Positions 34,467 to 43,501 of a stretch of 64,000 nucleotides of DNA are shown in pieces (positions within the stretch are counted from its first letter, which is position 1; the number at the start of each line of letters is the position of its first letter). A model generated the notes under the pieces. That model was given only the letters and a program-made list of their open reading frames with translations, was not told the DNA's origin and made no database searches. The stretch comes from Clostridia bacterium (GTDB lineage Bacteria; Bacillota; Clostridia; Peptostreptococcales; Acidaminobacteraceae), in the NCBI GenBank assembly GCA_018399635.1, contig JAGYOH010000012.1:38231-102230 (forward strand), in the 5' to 3' direction. The position numbers and the translations under genes are program-made.

Positions 34467-35660
34467 TTAAAGCCACTTGAAGAATTCTTCCACCGCCGCC
34501 TTGTGGTCCCCGGTGACGATGAGCTGGTGGTTGCCTATGGGGTGATTCATGAAAAAATCATAGCAGGCGGGACAGGCCACTTCAATCTGCGTCCGGCACA
34601 GGTTCTTCTCGTGGAGATTCCTGACGATGGCGGCCTTTTCCACAAAATGGTCTTCAAGGGTGGCCGAGGCTTTGAAAATGGTGATCTCTCCCCTTGGAAT
34701 CTCCCCATCGATGCCGATGCCGATCCCCGATTCGTAATGGGTGGTCAGCCGGTAGCCGTCGATCATGCCGAAGGGCACCGAACAATGGGCCAGAATCACC
34801 CGCTCCTTATCTTCGCTGAACCGGGAGGGATTGGCTTGAAACACCGGCTGACCGCTCAGACTCCCCAGAACCATCATGGAAATCAGGGCTGGCATGTCCC
34901 CCTCGCAGCCGGCATAGATCCCCTCAGAATTGAGGATGCCAAGGGCCAGGCATCCCGTGCCGTGGACGGTATCCAGCAGATCGAAGCATCTCAAGGTGAA
35001 GCCGTCGAGCTCGTATTTCTTCACCAGACGCTGCAGGGCCCCGTAAATGCTCAAGGAGGTGTCCATATCCTTGGCAAAGTATTTTTTGTCAAGAAGCTCC
35101 TTCACCCGGGGGGTCTCCTCATAGGTCCCCTTGGCGATTTCCTCAAGGAGCTCCTCCATGCTGATGTCCACCAGGGTGAGGCCCGTGGCGGTCTTGACCT
35201 TGTCGTAGTCCGCCTTCGAGGCGATCAGCCAGTCCGAGGGCAGGCCCACGGCACCGAGGCGGCCCTTTTTCAGGAGCGCCTTGGTCCGGATGACCCCTTG
35301 CAGGATTTCGATCCGCCGGGCCAGCTGCACAACGGGACCGTGGAGAATCTCCCCCCGGCCTCCCCGATTGTTTATGTAGGAAAGGATTTCCATGGAAGCC
35401 GCCAGGGAATTGGCCTGACCCGTGGTGAGCAGGAAGACAGGTCCCTTGATCCTTGGAAATATGGCATGGAATTCATTTTCTGTCCCGCCGGAGGGCACAA
35501 AGACATACAGGGGGTCTCCTTCCTTCAGATCATCGAGATCGGTCTTTGTGATTTCATGACCCAGGGCTTTGGCAAGCCCGGCCAGAAAATCGTCATTGAG
35601 ATCATTGAGGGAGTCGTCGTGGACAAAGGGAATGGGTAAACGGTGAATGCTGATTGACAT
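34467..35660 (-). CDS. L-fucose/L-arabinose isomerase-like protein
   Basis: A 397-residue protein related to the FucI-like family (COG2407). The N-terminal substrate-domain fold contains VPSGGTENEF and TTGQANSLAAS. The C-terminal half holds AGCEGDMPALISM (Glu253, Asp255) and ILAHCSVPFG (His292), the positions that bind the metal in FucI. The start is ATG 35660 (MSISIHRLPIP) with AAGGAG upstream. True sugar isomerases are longer, and no sugar genes are nearby. It sits in the ylm cluster, where divIVA is common, so its role is unknown. It is eight to ten bases after ylmH. Confidence 0.75.
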   Translation of the reverse strand: MSISIHRLPIPFVHDDSLNDLNDDFLAGLAKALGHEITKTDLDDLKEGDPLYVFVPSGGTENEFHAIFPRIKGPVFLLTTGQANSLAASMEILSYINNRGGRGEILHGPVVQLARRIEILQGVIRTKALLKKGRLGAVGLPSDWLIASKADYDKVKTATGLTLVDISMEELLEEIAKGTYEETPRVKELLDKKYFAKDMDTSLSIYGALQRLVKKYELDGFTLRCFDLLDTVHGTGCLALGILNSEGIYAGCEGDMPALISMMVLGSLSGQPVFQANPSRFSEDKERVILAHCSVPFGMIDGYRLTTHYESGIGIGIDGEIPRGEITIFKASATLEDHFVEKAAIVRNLHEKNLCRTQIEVACPACYDFFMNHPIGNHQLIVTGDHKAAVEEFFKWL

Positions 35661-35677
35661 GGCTATCACTCCTTGAA

Positions 35678-36439
35678 TTATTTCATAAGCTGAACGGCGA
35701 CCTTGAGGTTGCCTTTTTTGGTCGTGCCCTGGATTTCATCGATCCTGACCCGGCCATGACCTCTCAGGGAAACCAGGTCCCCCTCTGAAAGGATTTTATG
35801 GGGGTTGTCGACGGGCAGGTGGTTGAGCTTGACCCGCCCCTCCTGAAAGAAGGTCTTGCCCTCCTCCCTCGAGGTCTTGAAGACCTTTGAAAGCACCAGA
35901 TCGATTCTGAGGGACGACAGCAGGACCACCTCTTCCTCAAACCGGGGCCGGAAGTCTTCAATGACCTTGAGCGCGACGGCCTCCACCGTGACGGCCTGGT
36001 GTCTGATTTGTCTGAGCTGGTCCTTGAAATAGGGATAGAGGGATGCCGTCACCACCACGTAGGCCCGGTCGCCGTCGCAGAAGATATCCCCGATTTTTTT
36101 CCGCGCCACACCCAGGCTCATCAGACTTCCGAGAATATCCCGGTGGCTGACGGATTCATCGATTCCGCTGATGCGCATCACCTTGAGGGGCCAGGCCTCC
36201 GGGGAAGGCTCCCTCCCCGCCTTGAAAACCCCCAGAATCCCATATTCCGAATAGAGATTGGGCCGGTGGAAGACCACCCGGCGCCCCTTCCCCTCTCCCA
36301 GGTACTTCTCGAGGCCCTGAACCGCTCCCGGGGGGACGAAATCGGAAAACACCTGTCCCTCGCCGGGGAGGTCGCCGAGAATCAGGTCCTCGAGCTGCCG
36401 CAGGGCCAGGGTGATTTCCTTGTCCTGATTATAAGCCAT
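35678..36439 (-). CDS. ylmH: S4-domain RNA-binding protein YlmH
   Basis: YlmH binds RNA; homologues rescue 50S subunits carrying stalled peptidyl-tRNA, a role parallel to RqcH. The 253-residue protein has a C-terminal S4 domain (about 180-240: LRIDLVLSKVFKTSREE with GRVKLNHLP). The ATG overlaps the yggT stop by about ten bases and lacks a strong site, implying coupling. Its place after sepF-yggT is conserved. Confidence 0.9.
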   Translation of the reverse strand: MAYNQDKEITLALRQLEDLILGDLPGEGQVFSDFVPPGAVQGLEKYLGEGKGRRVVFHRPNLYSEYGILGVFKAGREPSPEAWPLKVMRISGIDESVSHRDILGSLMSLGVARKKIGDIFCDGDRAYVVVTASLYPYFKDQLRQIRHQAVTVEAVALKVIEDFRPRFEEEVVLLSSLRIDLVLSKVFKTSREEGKTFFQEGRVKLNHLPVDNPHKILSEGDLVSLRGHGRVRIDEIQGTTKKGNLKVAVQLMK

Positions 36440-36686
36440 AAACCAGACTGGCCAGGAACTGGATGACCAGAAGGGCTACAATGGGGGAAAAATCCAGCAT
36501 CCCGCCGACACCGATCTTTCTCAGCAATTCCCTGAAGGGTGAGAGAATGGGCTCGGTGATCTGAAAAATAAACTGGACGATGGGATTCGAGTAGTCCCTG
36601 ACGAACCAGGACATGATCACCCTGGCCAGAATCAGATAGTTCACCACATTGACGAAATAATACACTGAAACCTTGATAATATCCAT
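36429..36686 (-). CDS. YggT family membrane protein (YlmG)
   Basis: An 85-residue protein with two hydrophobic segments (about 5-25 and 60-82) flanking the conserved loop FIFQITEPILSPFRELL. YlmG homologues lie beside sepF in Gram-positive bacteria and affect nucleoid or division arrangement; the biochemical role is unclear. AGGAAG precedes the ATG. Confidence 0.9.
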   Translation of the reverse strand: MDIIKVSVYYFVNVVNYLILARVIMSWFVRDYSNPIVQFIFQITEPILSPFRELLRKIGVGGMLDFSPIVALLVIQFLASLVYGL

Positions 36687-36697
36687 TTTTTCACTTC

Positions 36698-37174
36698 CTA
36701 TTCTATGTCGTAGTCACTTTCGAGGGAATTTTTCAGATTCCCGGTGATGTCTACATTCCTGGGTGCAAAAAGAAATATGTTCTTGGATACCTTGAAGATT
36801 TTCCCGTCCAGGGCAAAGAGGGCCCCGGAGCAAAAATCAAAGATTTTTCTCGCCGTATCGATATCCAGGGCCTCAAGGTTGACGATCACCGGCTTGTCCT
36901 CCTTGAGATGATTCACCACGGTGGCTGAATCATTGAAATCCTCCGGTCTGCTGATGGTCACCTGGATCTTCTCCTTTGACGGACTGCCGGGATTCAGCAT
37001 CTTCTCAACCTCCTGCTTTTTTTTTGAACCGAAGAGATGATTGGCTTCATCGGTCTTGTAGGTGGTCGGCGGCTCCTGCTCCGGCACCTGGAAATCATTC
37101 TCCTGAGACTCCTCTTCCTGGACATCATCAAGACCCATGAAGAATTTGAATTTGCTTTTGATCTGATCCGCCAT
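36698..37174 (-). CDS. sepF: cell division protein SepF
   Basis: SepF bundles FtsZ and anchors it to the membrane through an N-terminal amphipathic helix (KSKFKFFMGL, about 5-14). A variable acidic linker (about 17-75) leads to the conserved SepF domain (about 80-158; VTISRPEDFNDSATVVNHL, NLEALD). Length is 158 residues. GGGGTAGGG precedes the ATG. No ftsA is present in the dcw cluster here, so SepF may be a principal FtsZ anchor; that is inference. Confidence 0.95.
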   Translation of the reverse strand: MADQIKSKFKFFMGLDDVQEEESQENDFQVPEQEPPTTYKTDEANHLFGSKKKQEVEKMLNPGSPSKEKIQVTISRPEDFNDSATVVNHLKEDKPVIVNLEALDIDTARKIFDFCSGALFALDGKIFKVSKNIFLFAPRNVDITGNLKNSLESDYDIE

Positions 37175-37191
37175 GAGACCCTACCCCTTTC

Positions 37192-37890
37192 CTATTTAGA
37201 ATAATCCCTCGCACCGTAGATACCGGTACCGATTCTGAGCATGTTCGCCCCTTCCTCCAGGGCCACCTCGTAATCGTTGGTCATGCCCATGGAGAGATAC
37301 TGCATGGAGATGTTTTCAAAATTCTTGAGCTTGACGGCCTCAAAGATCTCCTTCATTTTTCTGAAAACCCAGCGCACCTCTTCGGGATCCTCCGCAAAGG
37401 GGGCCATGGTCATGAGTCCCCGGACTTTGAGATGCTTGAGCTTGGCGATATCCTCCAGGAGGGCGTAGAGCTCCGCCATGTCGAGACCGAATTTCGTCTC
37501 CTCCCTGGCGACATTGAGCTGCAGCAGCACCGGCATGACCCGCCCGACCCCCTCGGCCCGCCTGTCGATTTCCTCGGCAAGCCTCACCGAATCCACCGAA
37601 TGGATCATGGCCACCTTGTCGATGATGTATTTCACCTTGTTGCGCTGCAGATGGCCGATAAGGTGCCAGTTGATCCCGTCACGGATATTGGGATACTTTC
37701 TTTCGATTTCCTGCACCTTGTTTTCCCCGATATCGGTGATTCCGAAGGCCAGGGACTGGTTGACGACATCCTCATCGATGGTCTTGGTCACTGCAATCAA
37801 GGTCACCTCACCGGGATCCCTCCCCTGCTTGTCACACACGGCTTGTATCCTTTGTCTGATTTCATCCAGATTCTCTTTGATAGTTTCCAT
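37192..37890 (-). CDS. yggS: YggS/YlmE family pyridoxal-phosphate homeostasis protein
   Basis: This PLP-binding protein maintains vitamin B6 and amino-acid balance. The start at ATG 37890 (METIKENLDEIRQ, 232 residues) has GAGGAG six bases upstream; the longer frame overlaps the previous gene. The PLP lysine lies in LIAVTKT, and GENKVQE, WHLIGHLQRNK and SMGMTNDYEVAL are family motifs. It directly precedes sepF, as in Bacillus. Confidence 0.94.
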   Translation of the reverse strand: METIKENLDEIRQRIQAVCDKQGRDPGEVTLIAVTKTIDEDVVNQSLAFGITDIGENKVQEIERKYPNIRDGINWHLIGHLQRNKVKYIIDKVAMIHSVDSVRLAEEIDRRAEGVGRVMPVLLQLNVAREETKFGLDMAELYALLEDIAKLKHLKVRGLMTMAPFAEDPEEVRWVFRKMKEIFEAVKLKNFENISMQYLSMGMTNDYEVALEEGANMLRIGTGIYGARDYSK

Positions 37891-37903
37891 CTCTAACTCC
37901 TCA

Positions 37904-39070
37904 TCATTCAGCGTACTTGGCGCCATTTCTCAAGACCTCATCATGAAGTCCGACAGTGGAGACCTTCAACTCCTGATAGCCCTCATTGAGGATGAAGCTG
38001 TCCTTGGCCACGATGGCATGGTCGGCATCGTATCCAAGAATCTTGACCATGGTCCAGACGGGCTTGTTCTGGACATTCATCACATAAACCCCGAAGTGTC
38101 CGTCCTGCTTGACCAGAGAACTGTTTTCCACCTTCAATCCCTTGAAATTCGTAGGGTGAAGGGTCACGTCCACCTGGCGGATCTTCTGGAAATCACTGAT
38201 GATCTGGTCGGTATCGAAGAGGACTCCGATATAATCCTCCTGATAGTACAATTCCACGATGCTGCCGGTGATTTCGTCAAATTCAAACTCAAGGGTCATG
38301 GCCGCACCGATCTGCAGATAATCCATGGCCTCCTTGGGGAGAATCGCCAGCAGACTCAGGGCGTTGGAATCCACCACCTTGTAGATCAGATCCCCCACCC
38401 TGGCCACCTGGGTGGACCGGTTTTTGACGGTGATCTCCTCACTGATGAGCTTTTCGAAGTCGATTCGAAAGAGATCGGGCGTCCGGAAGACGTCTTCATA
38501 GCCGTCGAAATAATAGGTGACCACCCCGGAAACCGGTGCCTTTAGTTCAGAGACCTCATTTTCCTGGATCTCGTTGACCTGGGGCCCCTGGGTTTTTTCG
38601 AGGAGCCCGCTGTAGCGCTGCCGCTTGGAGAGGGCCAGATTCAGGGCTTCCTTCAGAAGATGGATCTCCCGATAACTGCCCCTGGACAGGTCGTTGAGGA
38701 TTTTGGCGTGGAGATAATTGATTTCATAGTCAATGTTGTCCAGATCGACCTGGACCCCCTCGGGGGTCCTCGGAGGGGGCTCCTCGTCAGGGGGCATGTC
38801 CATGTCGACCCCCATGACGATTTGGGCCACCGATTCGTTTTTTCGGACCTTCTGACCCTCCGCCGCCAGATAGCGGACCTGTCCCTCGCTCTCCGTGGTG
38901 AGGAGGACCTCGTTGCGGATGACGTACCCCCTGGCTTCGAAGCTCTTGTCGATGGTGCCGTAGGTCAGGGAATAGGACTGGTCCTGATCTTCTGTCAAGG
39001 CCATAAAACCGATATAGCCCACCCCGAGGGCCAGGGCCAGGGCCAGGATTCCTTTGATGAAGGCTTTCAT
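37904..39070 (-). CDS. HlyD-like membrane-anchored adaptor protein
   Basis: A 388-residue protein starting MKAFIKGILAL at ATG 39070, with AGGTGA upstream. One N-terminal membrane segment (about 4-24) leads to an extracytoplasmic region. A lipoyl-like hairpin half (GYVIRNEVLLTTESEGQVRYLAAEGQ) is followed by a short coiled coil (about 100-165) and the second half (LKAPVSGVVTYYFDG), the HlyD membrane-fusion pattern. No ABC or MFS partner or TolC-like protein is nearby. The position beside yggS-sepF recurs in Clostridia and suggests an envelope or division role; function is not known. Confidence 0.75.
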   Translation of the reverse strand: MKAFIKGILALALALGVGYIGFMALTEDQDQSYSLTYGTIDKSFEARGYVIRNEVLLTTESEGQVRYLAAEGQKVRKNESVAQIVMGVDMDMPPDEEPPPRTPEGVQVDLDNIDYEINYLHAKILNDLSRGSYREIHLLKEALNLALSKRQRYSGLLEKTQGPQVNEIQENEVSELKAPVSGVVTYYFDGYEDVFRTPDLFRIDFEKLISEEITVKNRSTQVARVGDLIYKVVDSNALSLLAILPKEAMDYLQIGAAMTLEFEFDEITGSIVELYYQEDYIGVLFDTDQIISDFQKIRQVDVTLHPTNFKGLKVENSSLVKQDGHFGVYVMNVQNKPVWTMVKILGYDADHAIVAKDSFILNEGYQELKVSTVGLHDEVLRNGAKYAE

Positions 39071-39086
39071 GGGCTCACCTGCTTTT

Positions 39087-40094
39087 TTACCAAGAGAAAA
39101 TCTCTTCGATTTCATCCTTGCTGTTGCGCTTCATCAGCCGCCTGACGGATTCATCGGGATTTTCCTGCTCATAAATCACCCGGTACAATTCCTCGGTGAT
39201 GGGCGCTTCAACCCCCAGTTTCCCGGCCAGCTGATAGGCCGATTTCACCGTGTAGACCCCCTCCACCACCATGCCGATCTTCTTGATGGCCTCCTCCAGG
39301 GTATCCCCCTCCCCCAGCAGGATGCCGCAGCGGCGGTTCCTGGAATGCATGCTGGTACAGGTCACGATGAGGTCCCCGATGCCGCTCAGACCTCTGAAGG
39401 TCTCATGATGGGCCCCCATGGCCACCCCCAGGGTGGCGATTTCCTTGATTCCCCGGGTCATCAGAGCCGCCTTGGTATTGTCCCCGAAACCCAGGCCGTC
39501 GGTGATGCCGGCGCCCAGGGCGATGATGTTTTTAAGGGCTCCCCCCACCTCCACCCCGACCACATCGGGATTGGTGTAAATCCTGAGATAGTCCCGGGAG
39601 AAGATTTCCTGGATGCGCTGGGCCAGAGGAATCTGGCGCGAAGCCGCCACCAGGGTGGTGGGAAGCCTTCTGGCCACCTCCTCCGCATGGGAGGGCCCGG
39701 ACAGCACCACGTAGGGCTGTCCGGGAAGAACCTCGTCGACGATCTGGGAAATCGTTTTCAAAGAAGAGATTTCAATCCCCTTGGACAAATTGACCAGGAT
39801 CTGCCGGTCATCGACCAGGGATTTGAGGCTTTCCAGCACCTCCCGGACTCCCTGGGAGGCGGTGGCCAGGACCAGGATGTCGCTTTCTGTCACCGTCTCC
39901 GCCAGGTCGCAGGTAAGATGGACCGCCTTGGGAATCTCGATTCCCTTGAGATGTCTTTCATTGCTCCGGGTCTTTGTCATGGCATCGACCTTGGCGCAGT
40001 TTCTGCCGTAAAGGCTGACCTGATCCACGGTTTCACTCAACAGAATACTCATGGCGATGCCCCAGCTGCCGGCACCGATGACACCTATTTTCAT
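39087..40094 (-). CDS. gpsA: NAD(P)-dependent glycerol-3-phosphate dehydrogenase GpsA
   Basis: GpsA reduces dihydroxyacetone phosphate to glycerol-3-phosphate, the backbone of phospholipids acylated by the PlsX/PlsY route. The 335-residue protein has the dinucleotide motif GAGSWG (7-12), the active-site Lys in VGGALKNIIAL, and GFGDNTKAAL. The ATG overlaps the der stop (ATGA), with GGGAGG upstream. The der-gpsA order is common in Firmicutes. Confidence 0.97.
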   Translation of the reverse strand: MKIGVIGAGSWGIAMSILLSETVDQVSLYGRNCAKVDAMTKTRSNERHLKGIEIPKAVHLTCDLAETVTESDILVLATASQGVREVLESLKSLVDDRQILVNLSKGIEISSLKTISQIVDEVLPGQPYVVLSGPSHAEEVARRLPTTLVAASRQIPLAQRIQEIFSRDYLRIYTNPDVVGVEVGGALKNIIALGAGITDGLGFGDNTKAALMTRGIKEIATLGVAMGAHHETFRGLSGIGDLIVTCTSMHSRNRRCGILLGEGDTLEEAIKKIGMVVEGVYTVKSAYQLAGKLGVEAPITEELYRVIYEQENPDESVRRLMKRNSKDEIEEIFSW

Positions 40095-41422
40095 TGGGGG
40101 CCTCCCTTTTCTTTTTTGGGTTTGATAAAGATCTGGATCGGTGTCCCCTCGAAATTGAAGGATTCCCTGATCTTGTTCTCAATGTAGCGGACATAGGAAA
40201 AATGGGCCAGTTCTTTATCGTTGACGAAAATGACAAACTGGGGCGGCAATATCCCGACCTGGGTCATATAATAGATTTTCAGACGTTTGCCCTTGTCGGT
40301 GGGGGGAGGATTCAACAGAAGGATCTCGTTGAGCAGATCATTGAGCAGGCCGGTGGAGATTCTGAAAATCTGATGATCATGCACCGCATCAATGGTGGTG
40401 ATGATGTCCTGAATCCGCTGTCCCGTGAGAACCGATACGAAAATGACGGGGGCATAGCTCAAAAATCCCAGTTCGTTTCTGAGATCCTTGAGGTACTCGT
40501 TGTAGGTCTTGTTGTTCTTTTCGATGGTGTCCCACTTGTTGACCAGGATTATTATTCCTTTACCCGCTTCATGGGCGTATCCCGCAATTTTTTTATCCTG
40601 TTCGGTGACGCCCTCCTGGGCGTCGATCATGATCAGGGCGATGTCCGCATGGTCCACCGAGGCGTAGCTTCTCAGCACCGAATACCGCTCGATGTTTTCA
40701 ATGACCTTCTTGCGTTTTCGGATGCCCGCCGTATCGATGAAGCGATAGTGCCTGCCGGCCAGGGTGATTTCGGTGTCGATGGATTCCCGGGTGGTCCCGG
40801 GTATCGGACTGACAATGACCCTTTCCTCTCCGAAAATGCGGTTCAAAAGCGAGGATTTGCCCACATTGGGTTTGCCGACGATGGCGACCCGGACCAGGTC
40901 CTCCTGAGGCTCCTCGGTGTGCTCCTCGGGAAATTTTTCCAGAACCAGGTCCAGCAGGTCGCCCAGATTGAGTCCGTTGACGCTGCTGATGGGAAAGGGA
41001 TCCCCCATCCCCAGATTGTAGAAATCATAGATTCCGGCGGGTGACTGGGGATTGTCCACCTTGTTGACCACCAGAAGAACCGGCTTGTTGGACCGTCTGA
41101 GAAGCTGGGCCACCTCATGGTCCTGGGGCGTCAACCCCGCCTTCTGGTCCACCAGAAACAGAATGACGTCGGCTAGTTCCAGAGCAATCTCCGTCTGCTG
41201 TCTCATTTTTGAAAGGATCATGTCCTTGCTGTCAGGCTCCAGGCCACCCGTGTCGATCATGGTGAAGGTTTTGCCGAGCCATTCCCCCTCCGCATAGACC
41301 CGGTCCCGGGTCACCCCGGGGGTGTCGTCGACGATGGAGATGCGGCGACCGGCGATGCGGTTGAAAAGTGTGGATTTGCCCACATTGGGACGGCCCACGA
41401 TTGCCAGTACAGGTTTACTCAT
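40091..41422 (-). CDS. der: ribosome-assembly GTPase Der (EngA)
   Basis: Der has two tandem GTPase domains and helps mature the 50S subunit. Both P-loops are clear (GRPNVGKST near residue 8; GKPNVGKSS near 183), with DTPGVTRD, DTGGLE, PGTTRES, NKVD and NKWD motifs, followed by a C-terminal KH-like domain. Length is 443 residues. AAGGAG precedes the ATG, which overlaps the end of the DUF512 gene. Confidence 0.97.
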   Translation of the reverse strand: MSKPVLAIVGRPNVGKSTLFNRIAGRRISIVDDTPGVTRDRVYAEGEWLGKTFTMIDTGGLEPDSKDMILSKMRQQTEIALELADVILFLVDQKAGLTPQDHEVAQLLRRSNKPVLLVVNKVDNPQSPAGIYDFYNLGMGDPFPISSVNGLNLGDLLDLVLEKFPEEHTEEPQEDLVRVAIVGKPNVGKSSLLNRIFGEERVIVSPIPGTTRESIDTEITLAGRHYRFIDTAGIRKRKKVIENIERYSVLRSYASVDHADIALIMIDAQEGVTEQDKKIAGYAHEAGKGIIILVNKWDTIEKNNKTYNEYLKDLRNELGFLSYAPVIFVSVLTGQRIQDIITTIDAVHDHQIFRISTGLLNDLLNEILLLNPPPTDKGKRLKIYYMTQVGILPPQFVIFVNDKELAHFSYVRYIENKIRESFNFEGTPIQIFIKPKKEKGGPQ

Positions 41423-42725
41423 AATTCAAGTCACTCCTTAAGAATTTAAGAAAATCTTCCCCTTGAACCGGAATCCTTTTGACCGGTTTACCCAATGCAA
41501 GGCTCAGTTGCTCAAGTGAAACATCATCGAGAAAAACATCTTCATCCGCTTTGAACATATTGTCGGGAACCAGCAGGGCCTCAAAGTCTTCGATCCCGCC
41601 CACCTGCTCCAGGATATCCCGGCCGCAGACCAGGCCGCTGACGGTGATGGCCGGTCCGAACACCCGGTTTTCAATGGCCCGGACAGCCAGGTGGAGGGCC
41701 TGATGGTCCCGCATCAGTTCCTGACTCAGGTCCTCCATGAAATCCTTCGCCAGAAGACCCGTCACCAGGGCGTAGCGCCCCTGCAGGGCCAGCCCCTTTC
41801 CCAGGGATCTCACTTCATCCCCGAACTTGCGGATCATTCCGATGCCGTCCTCCAGCTGCAGAAATCCTTCATAGGCCTCATAGGGCGGCAGGGGCTCCCC
41901 CGCCTTGAGGTAGAATTCATCCGCCAGATAGGCGAAGCGGGTGGCAAGGGTCCGAAGAAAATCCCCTTGACCGGCGTGGACCTGCCTGATGACCCCCCGG
42001 GCCCCCTCTTTGTCGAAGGCGGTCAAGGGGTGAAGCCCCTCCCTGTACCGGGTCAGGCCGATGGGGACGATGGCCACGGATTTGAGGCCGGGATGCAGGC
42101 CACTGAGATCCTTCAGGGTCTTTTGCAATGCCTGGCCGTCGTTGATGCCGGGCATGAGGACGATCTGGGCATTGACGGTGATCCCCCCCTCGATCAGGGT
42201 CCTCAGGTGGTCCATGATCCTGCCGGCCTTCGGATTCTTCAAAAGCCTGATCCGCAAGCCGGGATCCGTGGTGTGGACGGAGACATTGATGGGACTGATC
42301 CGGTAGTTGACAATCCGCTGGATCTGGTCATCGCTCAGATTCGTCAGGGTGACGAAATTTCCCTGCATGAAGGACAGTCTTGAATCGTCATCCTTGAAAT
42401 ACAGGCTCTCCCGCATGCCGGGAGGCAGCTGGTCGACAAAGCAGAAAATGCACTGATTGGAGCACCGCTTCACATCATCGAGCAAGGGGCTCTCAAAGCT
42501 GAGGCCCAGATCTTCATCCGGATCCTTTTCAATCTCGTAGATGACGGTTTCACCCTCACCGGTCTCCATGACCACCTCAAGGAAGTCATCGGAGGTGAGA
42601 AAGAGGTAGTCGATGATGTCCTTGACGGGCCGGTCATTGATGGTGAGCAGGTAGTCTCCGGCCTTGATGCCCACCTCTTCGGCGATGGTGCCGGGCTTGA
42701 CGCCCTTGATCAGGAACTTTTTCAC
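41415..42725 (-). CDS. PDZ/DUF512 radical-SAM-type protein
   Basis: A 436-residue protein with an N-terminal PDZ-like region (about 5-60; GVKPGTIAEEVGIKAGDYLLTING-type), then a radical-SAM iron-sulfur motif CxxxCxxC (Cys88, Cys92, Cys95), and a C-terminal DUF512 domain. The family lies next to der in Clostridia and cyanobacteria; its reaction is unknown, and a link to ribosome or tRNA modification is only inferred. It starts at GTG 42725, overlapping the pgeF stop, with GGGTGAT upstream. Confidence 0.88.
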   Translation of the reverse strand: MKKFLIKGVKPGTIAEEVGIKAGDYLLTINDRPVKDIIDYLFLTSDDFLEVVMETGEGETVIYEIEKDPDEDLGLSFESPLLDDVKRCSNQCIFCFVDQLPPGMRESLYFKDDDSRLSFMQGNFVTLTNLSDDQIQRIVNYRISPINVSVHTTDPGLRIRLLKNPKAGRIMDHLRTLIEGGITVNAQIVLMPGINDGQALQKTLKDLSGLHPGLKSVAIVPIGLTRYREGLHPLTAFDKEGARGVIRQVHAGQGDFLRTLATRFAYLADEFYLKAGEPLPPYEAYEGFLQLEDGIGMIRKFGDEVRSLGKGLALQGRYALVTGLLAKDFMEDLSQELMRDHQALHLAVRAIENRVFGPAITVSGLVCGRDILEQVGGIEDFEALLVPDNMFKADEDVFLDDVSLEQLSLALGKPVKRIPVQGEDFLKFLRSDLNYE

Positions 42726-43501
42726 CGGGCATCACCCAGACCGATGAAGCCGGCCATCCTGCCGGAGGCGCCGCCCTGGCGGCGGTAGGAATAAAAAAGG
42801 GACTCCTCCCCGTAGGTGCAGCGGTGACTGAGGTGGATATTCTCCTTCCGGAGGCCGGCCGCCCTGAGCTGGTCCCGATTGCTGGCGACCAGATCGAAGG
42901 TGAACCTGTCCCGCCGGGGGGACAGATAGCGGGAGAAGGCCTCCTCCAACTCCGGGGTGCCGAGAAAATCCGGGCTGACTTCAAAATTCTCCCTGGAGAG
43001 ATTGGGACCGATTCCCGCCACGAGATCCCCGGGATCCACACCGAATTCCTCTCCAAGGGCGGCCACGGTCTTTGCAGCGATTTTCGCCAGGGTCCCCTGC
43101 CAGCCGGCGTGGGCCACGGCCACCGCCCGCCGCCGGGGATCGTAGAAATACAGGGGGGTGCAATCGGCATAGAAGGTGAGGAGCACCATGCCGGGAACAT
43201 CGGTCATAAGCCCGTCCACCCCCTCGTGGATTCCGGCGTCACCGGGACCGTCGATTCTTTTCAGATGGGTCGAATGGGTCTGGCGGGTCATGGCCACCCT
43301 GGTCGAATCAAGGCCCAGGGCTTCGAACAGAATTTCGAAGTTCCGGTCCACATTCCGGGGATCGTCCCCGGAATAACGGCCGAAATTCAGACTCGCAAAA
43401 TTCCCCCCGCTCACTCCTCCCGGCCGGGTGGTGAACCCGTGAAGGGTATCCATCTCTTTGAATTGAAGTATCTTTAATCCCGAAACATTTCTGATTTCCA
43501 T
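42722..43501 (-). CDS. pgeF: peptidoglycan editing factor PgeF (YlmD)
   Basis: PgeF (YfiH/YlmD; formerly polyphenol oxidase or laccase domain) removes mis-incorporated residues from peptidoglycan precursors. The 259-residue protein has the metal and active-site residues His76 (RQTHSTH), Cys114 (YADCTPLYF) and His131 (HAGWQGT). The ATG follows the nrdR stop by zero bases, with AAGGA upstream. In Bacillus the homologue is the ylmD gene before yggS/ylmE-sepF; here gpsA, der and others intervene. Confidence 0.92.
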   Translation of the reverse strand: MEIRNVSGLKILQFKEMDTLHGFTTRPGGVSGGNFASLNFGRYSGDDPRNVDRNFEILFEALGLDSTRVAMTRQTHSTHLKRIDGPGDAGIHEGVDGLMTDVPGMVLLTFYADCTPLYFYDPRRRAVAVAHAGWQGTLAKIAAKTVAALGEEFGVDPGDLVAGIGPNLSRENFEVSPDFLGTPELEEAFSRYLSPRRDRFTFDLVASNRDQLRAAGLRKENIHLSHRCTYGEESLFYSYRRQGGASGRMAGFIGLGDAR

